DNA of 64,000 bases. Source: Microbacterium sp. NC79 (GTDB taxonomy: Bacteria > Actinomycetota > Actinomycetes > Actinomycetales > Microbacteriaceae). The stretch lies in the NCBI RefSeq assembly GCF_019061125.1, contig NZ_JAHQYI010000001.1, positions 124,001 through 188,000 on the forward strand, given 5' to 3'. Of this stretch, positions 35,202 through 44,285 are shown piece by piece (within the stretch, counting starts at the first letter, position 1; every line of letters starts with the position of its first letter). A model generated the notes under the pieces. That model was given only the letters and a program-made list of their open reading frames with translations. It was not told where the DNA came from and did no database searches. A program made the translations under genes and the position numbers.

Positions 35202-36929
35202 GTGCTCAGAAAACTCCTCATCAGGTACATGAAACCGTACCGGGGCTGGCTCATCGCCGTGCTCTTCTTTCAAGCCGCCGCGGTATTGGCATCGCTGTAC
35301 CTTCCCAACCTCAATGCCGACATCATTAACGAGGGTGTCGCAAAGGGTGACACTAACTACATCTGGACGCGCGGCGGGTTCATGCTCGCGATCGCGTTCG
35401 GTCAGATCGTCGCATCGATCATCGCCACCTTCTTCGCGGCCCGCGCAGCCATGTCTGCCGGTCGCGACATCCGCGGCGACGTGTATACCCGCGTCAGCGA
35501 CTTCTCGGAGCGTGAGATTTCACACTTCGGCGCTGGATCTCTGATCACCCGCAACACGAACGATGTGCAGCAGGTGCAGATGCTCGCCATGATGGGTGCC
35601 ACGATGCTCGTGCAGGCACCGCTCATGGCGATCGGCGGCATCATCATGGCGCTGCGCCAAGACGTCGGACTTTCGTGGCTGATCGCGGTCGCGGTGCCCA
35701 TCCTCCTGGTGTTCGCCCTCTTCATCATCAGCCGCATGGTTCCGGCGTTCCGTCAGTACCAAAAGAAGCTTGACGCCGTAAACCTGGTGCTGCGCGAACA
35801 GCTCACCGGTGTGCGCGTGGTGCGCGCGTTCGTGCGCGAGCGCATTGAAGAAGAGCGCTTCCGTGAGGCAAACGACGGCATCCTGGCAATCGGCCGCTGG
35901 ATCGGTTCGCTCTTTGTCGTACTCTTCCCCGTCGCCATGCTGGTGCTCAACGTCACGATTGTGGGCGTTGTCTGGTTCGGCGGCATCGAGGTCAATAACG
36001 GCAACACCAGCTTCGGCACGATCTTCGCGTTTATGCAGTACATCGGCCTCATCCTGATGGGTGTGCTGATGGCCAGCTTCATGACGATGATGATCCCGCG
36101 CGCTGCCGTGTCGGCCGACCGTATCGGCGAAGTGCTTGACCACGACTCCACGCTTGCGGCTCCCGCAAACCCGGTGTTCGACTTTCCGGAGCGCGGTGTC
36201 GTGCGATTCGACAACGTGACGTTCCAGTACCCGGGTGCGGAAGCCCCCGTCGTGCACAACGTGTCGTTTGAAGCGCGTGCAGGCGAGACCGTCGCGATTG
36301 TTGGTTCCACAGGCTCAGGTAAGACGACCGTGGTGTCGCTTCTGCCGCGCCTGTTCGATGTCACCGCTGGGCGCGTGCTCGTGGGCGGCGTCGACGTGCG
36401 CGACGCCGACCCGGAGAGCCTGTGGGCCCAGCTCGGCCTGGTTCCGCAGAAATCCTTCCTGTTTAGCGGAACCATCGCCTCGAACCTGCGCTTTGGTCGC
36501 GAAGAAGCCACAGACGAAGAGCTGTGGAAGGCGCTGGAGATCGCACAGGGCAAGGACTTCGTCGCCGAAATGCCTGACGGCCTTGAGTCGGCGATTGCCC
36601 AGGGCGGAACCAACGTGTCGGGTGGCCAGCGACAGCGCCTCGCGATTGCGCGTGCCCTGGTGCGCCAGCCGGAGATTCTGATCTTCGACGACTCGTTCTC
36701 CGCCCTCGACGTGACCACCGATGCGAAACTGCGGCAGGCACTGTGGGCAGCGCTTCCGAACGTCACCAAGATCGTGGTCGCGCAGCGTGTGTCGACCATC
36801 ACCGATGCTGACCGCATCATCGTGCTGGAAGACGGACAGATCGTGGGTGCCGGAACGCACGCCGAACTATCCGCCACCAACGAGACGTACCGCGAAATCG
36901 TCGAATCGCAGCTGGGAGTTGACGCATGA
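35202..36929 (+). CDS. ABC exporter half-transporter with degenerate ATP site
   Basis: 575 residues: six-helix membrane domain (about 15-310) and ATPase domain (about 335-570). Walker A GSTGSGKTT, signature VSGGQRQRLA, Walker B LIFDDS. The catalytic Glu after Walker B is Asp and the H-loop is AQR instead of AHR, the same changes seen in the degenerate subunit of heterodimeric exporters such as TM287/288. The partner gene overlaps by ATGA. GTG start at 35202 after GGAGAG. Substrate unknown; multidrug or lipid export is usual for this pair type. Confidence 0.9.
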   Translation: MLRKLLIRYMKPYRGWLIAVLFFQAAAVLASLYLPNLNADIINEGVAKGDTNYIWTRGGFMLAIAFGQIVASIIATFFAARAAMSAGRDIRGDVYTRVSDFSEREISHFGAGSLITRNTNDVQQVQMLAMMGATMLVQAPLMAIGGIIMALRQDVGLSWLIAVAVPILLVFALFIISRMVPAFRQYQKKLDAVNLVLREQLTGVRVVRAFVRERIEEERFREANDGILAIGRWIGSLFVVLFPVAMLVLNVTIVGVVWFGGIEVNNGNTSFGTIFAFMQYIGLILMGVLMASFMTMMIPRAAVSADRIGEVLDHDSTLAAPANPVFDFPERGVVRFDNVTFQYPGAEAPVVHNVSFEARAGETVAIVGSTGSGKTTVVSLLPRLFDVTAGRVLVGGVDVRDADPESLWAQLGLVPQKSFLFSGTIASNLRFGREEATDEELWKALEIAQGKDFVAEMPDGLESAIAQGGTNVSGGQRQRLAIARALVRQPEILIFDDSFSALDVTTDAKLRQALWAALPNVTKIVVAQRVSTITDADRIIVLEDGQIVGAGTHAELSATNETYREIVESQLGVDA

Positions 36930-39034
36930 GTGATGTCACGTCGCTGACCGACGCGGAAATCGCGGCGGCAGAGGAAGAAGAAAACGCCAAGCAGATGGAA
37001 CTCGCCATGCAATCGGGCGAGTGGGCGCAGGGCGGTAAGGCCAAGAACTTCTGGCCGAGCTTCAAGCGCATGATCGGCGTGCTCGCGCCATACAAATGGG
37101 CGTTCATCGCGGTGTCGTTGCTTGGCGCCGTCGGCGTTGTGCTGTCGGTGTGGGCACCGACCGTTTTGGGTAACGCAACCAACGTCGTGTTTGAGGGCTT
37201 CCTCAACACGCAGTTGGGGTCGCAAGTGCCTGCCGGAACCACGCAAGACGCTTTCGTTGAGATGTTGCGTACCGCAGGTCAGCAGGAGTTCGCGAACACC
37301 ATCGCGAAGATGAGTGACTTCAACCCCGGTGCAGGCATCGACTTCACGAAGCTGCGCGAAACGATCGTGTTCGTGATGGGGCTGTACGTGTTCTCGGCCA
37401 TTCTCGGCTGGGTGCAGGGCTACGTCGTCAACATCGTCATGGTGAAGGCGATGTTCCGCCTGCGCGCGCAGATCGAAGAGAAGATCAACCGCCTGCCGCT
37501 GTCGTACTTCGACAAGGTGCAGCGTGGTCAGCTGATTTCGCGCGTCACCAACGACGTCGACAACATCACGCAGACGATGCAGCAGGCGCTGTCCAGCGCC
37601 ATCACATCGATTCTCACCGTGGTGGGCGTGCTCATCATGATGTTCTCGATCTCGTGGTTGCTCGCGCTGGTCGCCCTGGTGTCGCTGCCGCTCATGGCAG
37701 TCGTCTTCGGCATCATCGGCCCGCGCTCGCAGAAAGCCTTCAAGGCGCAGTGGGGCAAGGTGGGAGCGTTGAACGCCCGCGTCGAGGAATCCTTCTCGGG
37801 TCACGCGCTGGTCAAGGTCTTCGGCCGTGAGCAGGCTCAGATCGCTGCTTTCCAACAGGAGAACGAAGAGCTCTACCAGGCGAGCTTCCGTGCACAGTTC
37901 CTCTCCGGCATCATGATGCCTGCGATGACGTTCATCGGTAGCCTCACCTACGTCGGTATCGCCGTTGTGGGTGCACTGCAGGTCGCGGCTGGCAACTTGA
38001 ACATCGGTAACGTGCAGTCCTTCCTGCAGTACGAGCAGATGTTCACCCAGCCGCTTTCGCAGCTCGGTGGCATGGCGACTGTCGTGCAGTCAGGTACCGC
38101 TTCGGCTGAGCGCGTTTTTGAGCTTCTCGATGCTGATGAGCAGGAGCCGGACGCGGAAAACGCCCCGGCCCTTGTTGAAGGTGCGGGTGTGATCGAGTTT
38201 GAGAACGTGGCATTTGCGTACACTCCTGACCGTCCGCTGATCAAGAACCTGTCGTTCCGGGTGGAGCCGGGTCAGACGGTTGCGATCGTCGGCCCGACGG
38301 GAGCAGGCAAGACCACGCTCGTGAACCTGCTGATGCGTTTTTACGAGCTTGACGGCGGGCGCATCCTGCTTGACGGCCAAGACATCGCCACGCTCACGCG
38401 CGATGATGTGCGCTCCCGCACCGGCATGGTGTTGCAGGATCCGTGGCTCTTCTCCGGAACCATTCGCGAAAACATTCGCTATGGCCGCGCGACTGCGACG
38501 GACGAGGAAATCGTCGAAGCCGCTGTTGCGACGCGTGTCGACAGGTTCGTGCACTCGCTTCCCGAGGGCTACGACACGGTGCTGGACGAAGATGCCTCCA
38601 ATGTCTCGGCTGGTGAGCGTCAGCTCATTACGATCGCCCGTGCGTTTGTCGCGCAGCCGACCGTGCTGATCCTCGACGAAGCCACCAGCTCGGTCGACAC
38701 CCGCACCGAGCTGCTGCTGCAGCACGCGATGGCTGCCCTGCGTGAGGGACGGACGTCGTTCGTGATCGCGCACCGGTTGTCGACGATTCGTGACGCCGAC
38801 CTCATCCTCGTGATGGAGTCTGGTGACATTGTCGAGCAGGGCAACCACGAGCAGCTCATCGCGCAGCAGGGCGCCTACTGGCGCCTGTACCAGTCGCAGT
38901 TCGAGCAGGCTGTTGATGCGGAAACTGCCGAAGAGCAAATGGCGCAGTCGGCGAACCCGACGGAAGCAGTGGAGACACGTGCTGAGGAGGCTGTCGCTGA
39001 AGGCGCAACCGACCCTGCGGCTCCCACCGCCTAG
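36926..39034 (+). CDS. ABC exporter half-transporter with consensus ATP site
   Basis: 702 residues. A charged N-terminal extension of about 45 residues precedes the six-helix domain, which has a large loop (about 85-135) after helix 1. The ATPase domain has Walker A GPTGAGKTT, Walker B LILDEATSSVD with the catalytic Glu, and H-loop AHRLST, but its signature is SAGER rather than SGGQ. Combined with the upstream subunit this gives one active and one degenerate ATP site. A Glu/Ala-rich acidic tail of about 45 residues ends the protein. Followed by a hairpin at 39047-39085. Confidence 0.92.
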   Translation: MSDVTSLTDAEIAAAEEEENAKQMELAMQSGEWAQGGKAKNFWPSFKRMIGVLAPYKWAFIAVSLLGAVGVVLSVWAPTVLGNATNVVFEGFLNTQLGSQVPAGTTQDAFVEMLRTAGQQEFANTIAKMSDFNPGAGIDFTKLRETIVFVMGLYVFSAILGWVQGYVVNIVMVKAMFRLRAQIEEKINRLPLSYFDKVQRGQLISRVTNDVDNITQTMQQALSSAITSILTVVGVLIMMFSISWLLALVALVSLPLMAVVFGIIGPRSQKAFKAQWGKVGALNARVEESFSGHALVKVFGREQAQIAAFQQENEELYQASFRAQFLSGIMMPAMTFIGSLTYVGIAVVGALQVAAGNLNIGNVQSFLQYEQMFTQPLSQLGGMATVVQSGTASAERVFELLDADEQEPDAENAPALVEGAGVIEFENVAFAYTPDRPLIKNLSFRVEPGQTVAIVGPTGAGKTTLVNLLMRFYELDGGRILLDGQDIATLTRDDVRSRTGMVLQDPWLFSGTIRENIRYGRATATDEEIVEAAVATRVDRFVHSLPEGYDTVLDEDASNVSAGERQLITIARAFVAQPTVLILDEATSSVDTRTELLLQHAMAALREGRTSFVIAHRLSTIRDADLILVMESGDIVEQGNHEQLIAQQGAYWRLYQSQFEQAVDAETAEEQMAQSANPTEAVETRAEEAVAEGATDPAAPTA

Positions 39035-39046
39035 CTGTATTGACAC

Positions 39047-39085
39047 GAAACGTCCCGTCCGGAGTTCTTCCGGGCGGGACGTTTC
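39047..39085 (+). terminator. Intrinsic terminator after ABC exporter operon
   Basis: 16-bp stem with one G-T wobble (39047-39062 with 39070-39085), 12 bp after the stop. Confidence 0.85.
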
Positions 39086-39111
39086 ACGTGGAACCCTGCC
39101 GCGTCCGCTCT

Positions 39112-39143
39112 GGTCGTTGAGCGAGCGGAGCGCGTCGAAACGC
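39112..39143. repeat. Dispersed intergenic repeat, copy 1
   Basis: 32-bp element of the form GGTCGTTGAGCGAGCG...TCGAAACGC lying between the exporter terminator and the serine hydrolase. A diverged second copy is at 40677-40708. Elements of this shape are scattered between genes in Microbacteriaceae; the function is not established. Confidence 0.7.
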
Positions 39144-39171
39144 GCCGCATGTTATGTGGTTGGCTTGACGT

Positions 39172-40599
39172 ATGACCCGCACTGATGACACTGTTGTTGC
39201 CGTTCTCCCTCAGTTGGAGCCCTTCCTCCGCGAGTGGATCGATACTCAGCGCGTGATGACGGGGGTGCCCGCCGTACAGGTTGCCGTGCGCCTCGGCTCG
39301 GACCTGCTGTTCTCCTACGCCTCCGGTGTGACGGACACGAACACGCGTGAACCCGTTACCACAGCGCACGCCTTCCGCATCGCTTCGCACTCCAAGACCT
39401 TCACGGCGACGCTCATCATGCAGCTCGTGGAACGCGGCGAACTGAGCCTCGACGCCACCGTCGGTTCCCTCATCCCGGAACTTGCTGACGCGCCGGTCGC
39501 ATCACGCACCGTGCGCGCCCTGCTCGGGCACCAGGCCGGTGTCGAGCGTGACGGAACCGACGCGAACTGGTGGCAACGCACCAAGCTATTCCCGAATCGG
39601 AATGAACTCATTGCCGAGCTGCAGAGCGAAAGCGTCTACCCGGCTAATACGCACTTCCACTACTCAAACCTCGCCTACAGTCTGTTGGGCTTGATCATTG
39701 AGGCCGTCACCGGACGCGACTTCGCCGACGCGGCGCTCGATGTCGTTCCGGTGCTCTCCGCGTTCATGGGCGCACCCGCCACGATCGGGCCAGACCTGGG
39801 GCAGGGCGCTGAGGTCGACATCGTGTCAGGCCATGCCGCGCCGCTCGGGTATTGGCGCGATGGTGACACTGAAACCGTGTCGCCCGTCATCGCCCCCGTC
39901 GACACGCGCGCGCAGGCGTCAGCGACGGGATTCTGGGCCAACGCTGAGACCATTTCGGCATGGTTGAGCGCACACGCACTCGGCACCGAGCTGTTCCTCA
40001 ACGACGATTCGAAGCGACTTATGCAGCGCAAGGAATCTACGATCACGAAGAACGGGCTGACGCGCTTTTATGGCCTCGGCTGGATTCAGCGCACGATCGG
40101 TACGCGTCACGTTATTGGGCACTCGGGTGGCTTCCCCGGCCACATCACACAGACGTGGGGCGACCCGAAGACGGGCCTCGCCGTCAGCGTGCTGACGAAC
40201 CGCATTGATGGCAAGGCCAGCGACTGGGCAACCGCCATCATCAATCTGCTTGATGCGGCCGCCCGGGCCGTTACTGACGCCGACGGCGACGACGTCTCAG
40301 ACGTGAACGGAACCTTCTGGGCGTTGTGGGGTGCGACGAGCATCGTCGCGCTGCCTGGCGTGGCCCTTCAGCTGTCCCCTGCTGCCGTTGACCCCGCTGG
40401 CGTTATGACGATCATGCACGGGGACGCCGATGGTGCGCTGCGCGCGGTAGCAGAGGACGGATTCGCCGACGCTGGCGAGATCATGGGCGTTGAACGTGAT
40501 GATGCCGGGGTCTCGTCGATCACGGTGACCGGCATTACGAGCTGGCGCGAAGAGCTATACGCAGCCAAGCGCGAAGGGCTGCTGAACGGCGCGCTGTAG
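39172..40599 (+). CDS. Serine hydrolase, beta-lactamase/penicillin-binding-protein fold
   Basis: 475 residues without signal peptide, so cytoplasmic as annotated. Class C-like motifs: SxxK as S-H-S-K within IASHSKTF (near 76), YxN as YSNLAYS near 164, and HSGGFPGH near 318 in the KTG position. Such proteins include esterases, D-aminopeptidases and peptidases, and the lack of export argues against wall synthesis or antibiotic resistance. The C-terminal 110 residues form an extra domain of unknown use. The ribosome site is weak. Confidence 0.82.
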   Translation: MTRTDDTVVAVLPQLEPFLREWIDTQRVMTGVPAVQVAVRLGSDLLFSYASGVTDTNTREPVTTAHAFRIASHSKTFTATLIMQLVERGELSLDATVGSLIPELADAPVASRTVRALLGHQAGVERDGTDANWWQRTKLFPNRNELIAELQSESVYPANTHFHYSNLAYSLLGLIIEAVTGRDFADAALDVVPVLSAFMGAPATIGPDLGQGAEVDIVSGHAAPLGYWRDGDTETVSPVIAPVDTRAQASATGFWANAETISAWLSAHALGTELFLNDDSKRLMQRKESTITKNGLTRFYGLGWIQRTIGTRHVIGHSGGFPGHITQTWGDPKTGLAVSVLTNRIDGKASDWATAIINLLDAAARAVTDADGDDVSDVNGTFWALWGATSIVALPGVALQLSPAAVDPAGVMTIMHGDADGALRAVAEDGFADAGEIMGVERDDAGVSSITVTGITSWREELYAAKREGLLNGAL

Positions 40600-40676
40600 C
40601 GCGCGACACGAAAGCGTGAGGCGGGCTGGATGCGTTCCGGCTCGCCTCGTTCGCGCAACAACCCGGACGCTCGGAC

Positions 40677-40708
40677 GGTTAACGAGCGAAGCGACCGAGA
40701 CGAAACGC
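40677..40708. repeat. Dispersed intergenic repeat, copy 2
   Basis: 32-bp diverged copy of the element at 39112-39143 (GGTTAACGAGCGAAGCG...ACGAAACGC), between the convergent serine hydrolase and D,D-carboxypeptidase genes. The two copies flank the serine hydrolase gene, 1.5 kb apart and in the same orientation. Confidence 0.65.
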
Positions 40709-40713
40709 CCTAC

Positions 40714-42072
40714 CTATACCAGGCCCCACAGCTCGAGCGGGTGAGTCAGACGCCACCACGCTGAGGGGCCGGGCAGATCAGACGCCAACACGACCTCGGT
40801 GACACGTTCGTTGAGCGGACCGGTCACGGTGAGCGCACCGGCCTTGGCGCCCTTGTCCCACTCGTCGCCAAGGTCGAGCTGTGCGGCGGTGGTGCCGGTC
40901 GCGCTGTTCCAGAGGATGAGGGTCGAGTCGGTTGCGGTGCGCAGTTCGGCCTGCGCGCCCCAGGCCGTCGCGACGTTTCCGACGGCGGTGCCTGCTGGCA
41001 CGGCGTTTGTCGGCGCCAGGGCGACCTCGAGGTCAGCCAGGAGACGGCGCGATTCAGCGTCGCGGGTCTCCGGATCAGCCTGATCGATAACCGATGCTGT
41101 CAACCGCACCGTGGTGCCGTCGATCGTGACGTCTTTCGCCGTCAGCAGGTTGAACCCTTCGAGGGAACCCGTCTTCACGCCAATGACGCCAGCGTCAGCC
41201 AGCAGGGCGTTGGTATTGGTGACCGGTTCGGCGTTGCCTGGGATCTCCGCAACCGGGGTCGCCACGATCTCAGCGAACACCGGGTGCTGCAGTGCGACCT
41301 CGGCGAGGCGGGAGAGGGAACCGGGAACGGCTGCGTTTGCCGGGTTAATTCCGGTGGGTTCGGCGACCGTGATTCCGGTGATCCCGTTGCGGTTCAACCA
41401 CTCCATAGCCGCAGCGGCATATTCTTCGTCGCTGTTCCAGATTTCCTCAGCGAGGAAGTCGGTGTAGTTGCCTGCTGAGCCCATCAGGATGCCCTGAAGC
41501 AGCTGGTACTCGGTGAGGGTGCCATCGACCGGAACGTCGAGAGCCGACTCGTTATTGCGCAGGTAGTCCCAGTACAGGTTGCTGTCGTATTGCGTGAAGT
41601 AATACTCAGGGCCTTGCTCGCCAGGAGCGAGGGGGAGCGCTTCGAGAATAACCATGGCGGTAATCACCTTGGTGATGCTCGCCATCGACTCCTGTTCAAA
41701 CGTGCTCGAAACGCTACCCATACTCTGCACGCCGACACCTGCGGAACCTTGAATGGGCCAGGAGGGGAGCGCGGGGGCTGCTGCCGTTACGGAGACCGGA
41801 GTCTTGGTGACGGTGGGTGCAATGTTTGTCAGCGGAAAAAGCAGGGTGGCACCGAGATAACTCGCCGCGAGACCAGCGAGCAGAGCCGCCGGAACGATAA
41901 CGCGAGCGATGCCACGCTTGAGCGGCTTGCCCTCGAGGAGGTCAAGCGAATCGGGCTCTGGGAAAGCCTGAGTGTGACGGCTCGTCAGCCATTCGGCGGT
42001 CACCCACCCCAACACCGGCTTGTCGTCGGTGGGGCGCTGTTCGGGCGCATCAGGTTCGGCGAGTTGAGTCAC
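40714..42072 (-). CDS. D-alanyl-D-alanine carboxypeptidase (S11, low-molecular-weight PBP), membrane-anchored
   Basis: 452 residues. Residues 1-55 are cytoplasmic, a membrane helix lies at 58-82, and the S11 domain is outside. SxxK is SITK (near 132), KTG is VGVKTGS (near 299), and the SxN element is the variant SAGN near 199 (GSAGNYTDFL). It should trim stem peptides like PBP5. N-terminal cytoplasmic tail is rich in Pro and acidic residues, a possible docking site. GTG start at 42072. The divergent TPP riboswitch region begins 40 bp away. Confidence 0.85.
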   Translation of the reverse strand: MTQLAEPDAPEQRPTDDKPVLGWVTAEWLTSRHTQAFPEPDSLDLLEGKPLKRGIARVIVPAALLAGLAASYLGATLLFPLTNIAPTVTKTPVSVTAAAPALPSWPIQGSAGVGVQSMGSVSSTFEQESMASITKVITAMVILEALPLAPGEQGPEYYFTQYDSNLYWDYLRNNESALDVPVDGTLTEYQLLQGILMGSAGNYTDFLAEEIWNSDEEYAAAAMEWLNRNGITGITVAEPTGINPANAAVPGSLSRLAEVALQHPVFAEIVATPVAEIPGNAEPVTNTNALLADAGVIGVKTGSLEGFNLLTAKDVTIDGTTVRLTASVIDQADPETRDAESRRLLADLEVALAPTNAVPAGTAVGNVATAWGAQAELRTATDSTLILWNSATGTTAAQLDLGDEWDKGAKAGALTVTGPLNERVTEVVLASDLPGPSAWWRLTHPLELWGLV

Positions 42073-42115
42073 CCGCCCAATTTACCCTGCCGGGCTGTGA
42101 ATCCGAGTTCATGGT

Positions 42116-42121
42116 TATACT
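42116..42121 (+). promoter_or_regulatory. Probable -10 box of the riboswitch transcript
   Basis: TATACT lies about 10 bp before the start of the TPP riboswitch fold. No convincing -35 hexamer is seen at 16-18 bp upstream. Confidence 0.45.
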
Positions 42122-42127
42122 CAGATC

Positions 42128-42220
42128 AACCCCACGGGAGTTCGGTGTGCACCGGGCTGAGAGGAAGCGAAAACGCTTCGACCGTTAAACCTGATCTGGA
42201 TAATGCCAGCGAAGGAAGGA
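42128..42220 (+). promoter_or_regulatory. TPP riboswitch (THI element)
   Basis: The conserved THI parts appear in order: CCACGGGAG (42132 onward), GGGCTGAGAGG (42154 onward), a variable stem with GCGAAAACGC, then ACCGTTAAACCTGATCTGGATAATGCCAGC-type core ending GAAGGA. TPP binding to this fold should hide the GAAGGA ribosome site directly before the ATG at 42226, giving translational repression when thiamine is plentiful. It controls the following ykoE-D-C genes and identifies thiamine or its pyrimidine part as their likely cargo. Confidence 0.96.
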
Positions 42221-42225
42221 ATTGC

Positions 42226-42855
42226 ATGAATTCGTCTGCCCTTTTGTCTGCGGAAGACCGCGCCCTCACCGCATCGGTGTGGAAGTGGCGCGTTGTCGAC
42301 ATCGTCATGGCGAGCATCATCGCCGTCGCATGTGCGGTGCTCTTTATTGCGTGGAACTTCGCCTACGAGGTTCCGTCTGGCCTCTTGAAGCCGTTGCTTC
42401 CCGGCCTGCAGGGACTGCTTGCCGGTCCGTGGCTCATCGCTGGCGTGCTTGCCGGTCTCATTGTGCGCAAGCCAGGAGCCGCACTGTTCGCCGAGGTGGT
42501 TGCCGCTTCGATTTCGGCGCTCGCCGGAAACCAGTGGCAAGCACTCACCCTGGTGTCTGGTCTCGTCCAGGGCCTCGGCGCTGAGATTGTCTTCCTGATT
42601 GTGCTGTACCGCGTCTACAAGCTGCCGATTGCGATTCTGGCCGGTGCCGCTGCGGGTCTTGGCGCCGGAATCCTGGACCGTTTCCTGTGGTACGGCGCGA
42701 TGGACAACGCGTTCGCCGTGACCTACATCTCGTCGACCACGATCTCCGGTGCCGTTATCGCCGGTCTCGGCTCGTGGGTCATCATGAAGGGCCTCGGAAA
42801 GGCTGGCGCTCTCAGCCGCTTCGCCGCGGGGCGCGAGGTTTCGCAGCGCGTCTAA
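42226..42855 (+). CDS. ykoE: ECF transporter S component YkoE (thiamine/HMP)
   Basis: 209 residues, five to six membrane helices, matching YkoE-type proteins: WRVVDIVMASIIAVACAVLFIAWN at the start and GAGILDRFLWYG in the middle. It captures thiamine or hydroxymethylpyrimidine for the transporter formed with the next two genes. Directly preceded by the TPP riboswitch. Its TAA stop shares one base with the ATG of the ATPase gene. Confidence 0.92.
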   Translation: MNSSALLSAEDRALTASVWKWRVVDIVMASIIAVACAVLFIAWNFAYEVPSGLLKPLLPGLQGLLAGPWLIAGVLAGLIVRKPGAALFAEVVAASISALAGNQWQALTLVSGLVQGLGAEIVFLIVLYRVYKLPIAILAGAAAGLGAGILDRFLWYGAMDNAFAVTYISSTTISGAVIAGLGSWVIMKGLGKAGALSRFAAGREVSQRV

Positions 42856-44285
42856 TGGCTGTTCGTCTGCAGGTCGATTCGTGGGCCTGGCGCTACTCCA
42901 CCCGTAAGAAATGGGCGGTGACAAACGCCACGTTCACGATTGAGCCGGGCGAGCGCGTGCTGCTGCTCGGTGCGAGTGGTTCAGGCAAGTCAACACTGCT
43001 GCACGCCTTCGCTGGCGTGCTCGCCGACGATGAGGGGGAATCCCTCGGAACCATGAGCGTTGATGGCGCGCCCGTCGCGTCCCAGCGGGGTCGGGTGGGG
43101 CTGGTGCTGCAAGACCCAGACACGCAGGCCGTGCTGTCGCGGGTCGGCGACGATGTCGCGTTTGGCATGGAGAACCTGGGCGTTGCACACGAGGAAATGC
43201 GGCCGCGCGTTGACGCCGCCCTCGACGCGGTCGGCCTCGACGTCAACCTTGACCGGTCCACGGCCGCCCTGTCCGGCGGGCAGAAACAACGGCTCGCGCT
43301 TGCCGGCGTGTTGGCGATGCAGCCGGGCGCCATCCTCCTGGATGAGCCGACGGCAAACCTGGACCCCGCGGGTGTGCGGGAAGTGCGTGATGCCGTGCTG
43401 CGTACGGTGGATCGCACCGGTGCCACGCTCGTGATTGTGGAACACCGCACCGAGGTGTGGCTCGACATTGTGACGCGCGTCATCGTGCTGGGTCCCGACG
43501 GTGTGATTGCCGATGGCAGTCCGACAGCCGTGTTGCGCGAGCGTGGTGCCGAGTTGGCTGCTGCCGGCGTATGGGTGCCTGGGCATCCGCCGCAGCACCC
43601 CGCCCCCGCCGCGCACGCCAGGGGTGGGGTGCTGCTGGAGGCCGCTGGCCTGCAGGTCGCGCGGGTAAAGAAGCATCCCGTCGCCGGGCCGATCGATCTG
43701 TCTGTGCACGCGGGCGAAGTGATCGGGATTGTCGGCCCTAATGGTGCCGGAAAGTCCACCCTCGGGCTGACCCTCGCTGGCCTCATTCCCGCACACGCTG
43801 GTTCCGTTCGTGCCAGCGAAGAGCTCGCAGGCATGGCGCAACAGGATCCGTTTCGGTGGACATCCCGCCAACTTCTGACCCGGATCGGAACCGTGCTGCA
43901 GGAGCCGGAGCACCAGCTGATTGCGCGGACGGTGCGTGATGAGATCGCGGTCGGCCCGCGTGCGCTGGGTCTTGATGAGGACGAAGTGTCCGCTCGCGTC
44001 GACGAGCTGATGGGGCGGCTGCGGCTTTCGCATGTGGCGGGTGCGAACCCCTACACGCTGTCGGGTGGCGAACAGCGCCGCCTGACGGTGGGCGCGATGC
44101 TCGCGACCAGGCCTCGGGTGCTGGTGCTGGACGAACCCACATTTGGGCAGGACGCCGTGACGTGGTCTGAGCTTGTTGGGCTGATGGCCATGCTGCGCGA
44201 TGCCGGGCACTCGCTCGTTGTGGTGACTCACGACGCCGAAGTGTCGCGTGCACTGCATGCCAGGCGCGTGGAGGTGACGGGATGA
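42855..44285 (+). CDS. ykoD: ECF transporter fused double ATPase YkoD
   Basis: 476 residues from the ATG at 42855 (TAATG overlap); the longer frame to 42687 lies inside ykoE. Two ABC domains: Walker A GASGSGKST and GPNGAGKST, signatures LSGGQKQRLA and LSGGEQRRLT, Walker B LLDEPTANLD and VLDEPTFGQD. Same design as the 3973-5682 protein but about 90 residues shorter, because the linker and tail are reduced. Confidence 0.92.
   Translation: MAVRLQVDSWAWRYSTRKKWAVTNATFTIEPGERVLLLGASGSGKSTLLHAFAGVLADDEGESLGTMSVDGAPVASQRGRVGLVLQDPDTQAVLSRVGDDVAFGMENLGVAHEEMRPRVDAALDAVGLDVNLDRSTAALSGGQKQRLALAGVLAMQPGAILLDEPTANLDPAGVREVRDAVLRTVDRTGATLVIVEHRTEVWLDIVTRVIVLGPDGVIADGSPTAVLRERGAELAAAGVWVPGHPPQHPAPAAHARGGVLLEAAGLQVARVKKHPVAGPIDLSVHAGEVIGIVGPNGAGKSTLGLTLAGLIPAHAGSVRASEELAGMAQQDPFRWTSRQLLTRIGTVLQEPEHQLIARTVRDEIAVGPRALGLDEDEVSARVDELMGRLRLSHVAGANPYTLSGGEQRRLTVGAMLATRPRVLVLDEPTFGQDAVTWSELVGLMAMLRDAGHSLVVVTHDAEVSRALHARRVEVTG

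Noticed and set aside
35753..37855. 700-codon minus-strand open frame opposite the ABC exporter
   Set aside because: Shadow of two clear ABC genes; sequence is low-complexity Arg/Ser/Thr without motif.
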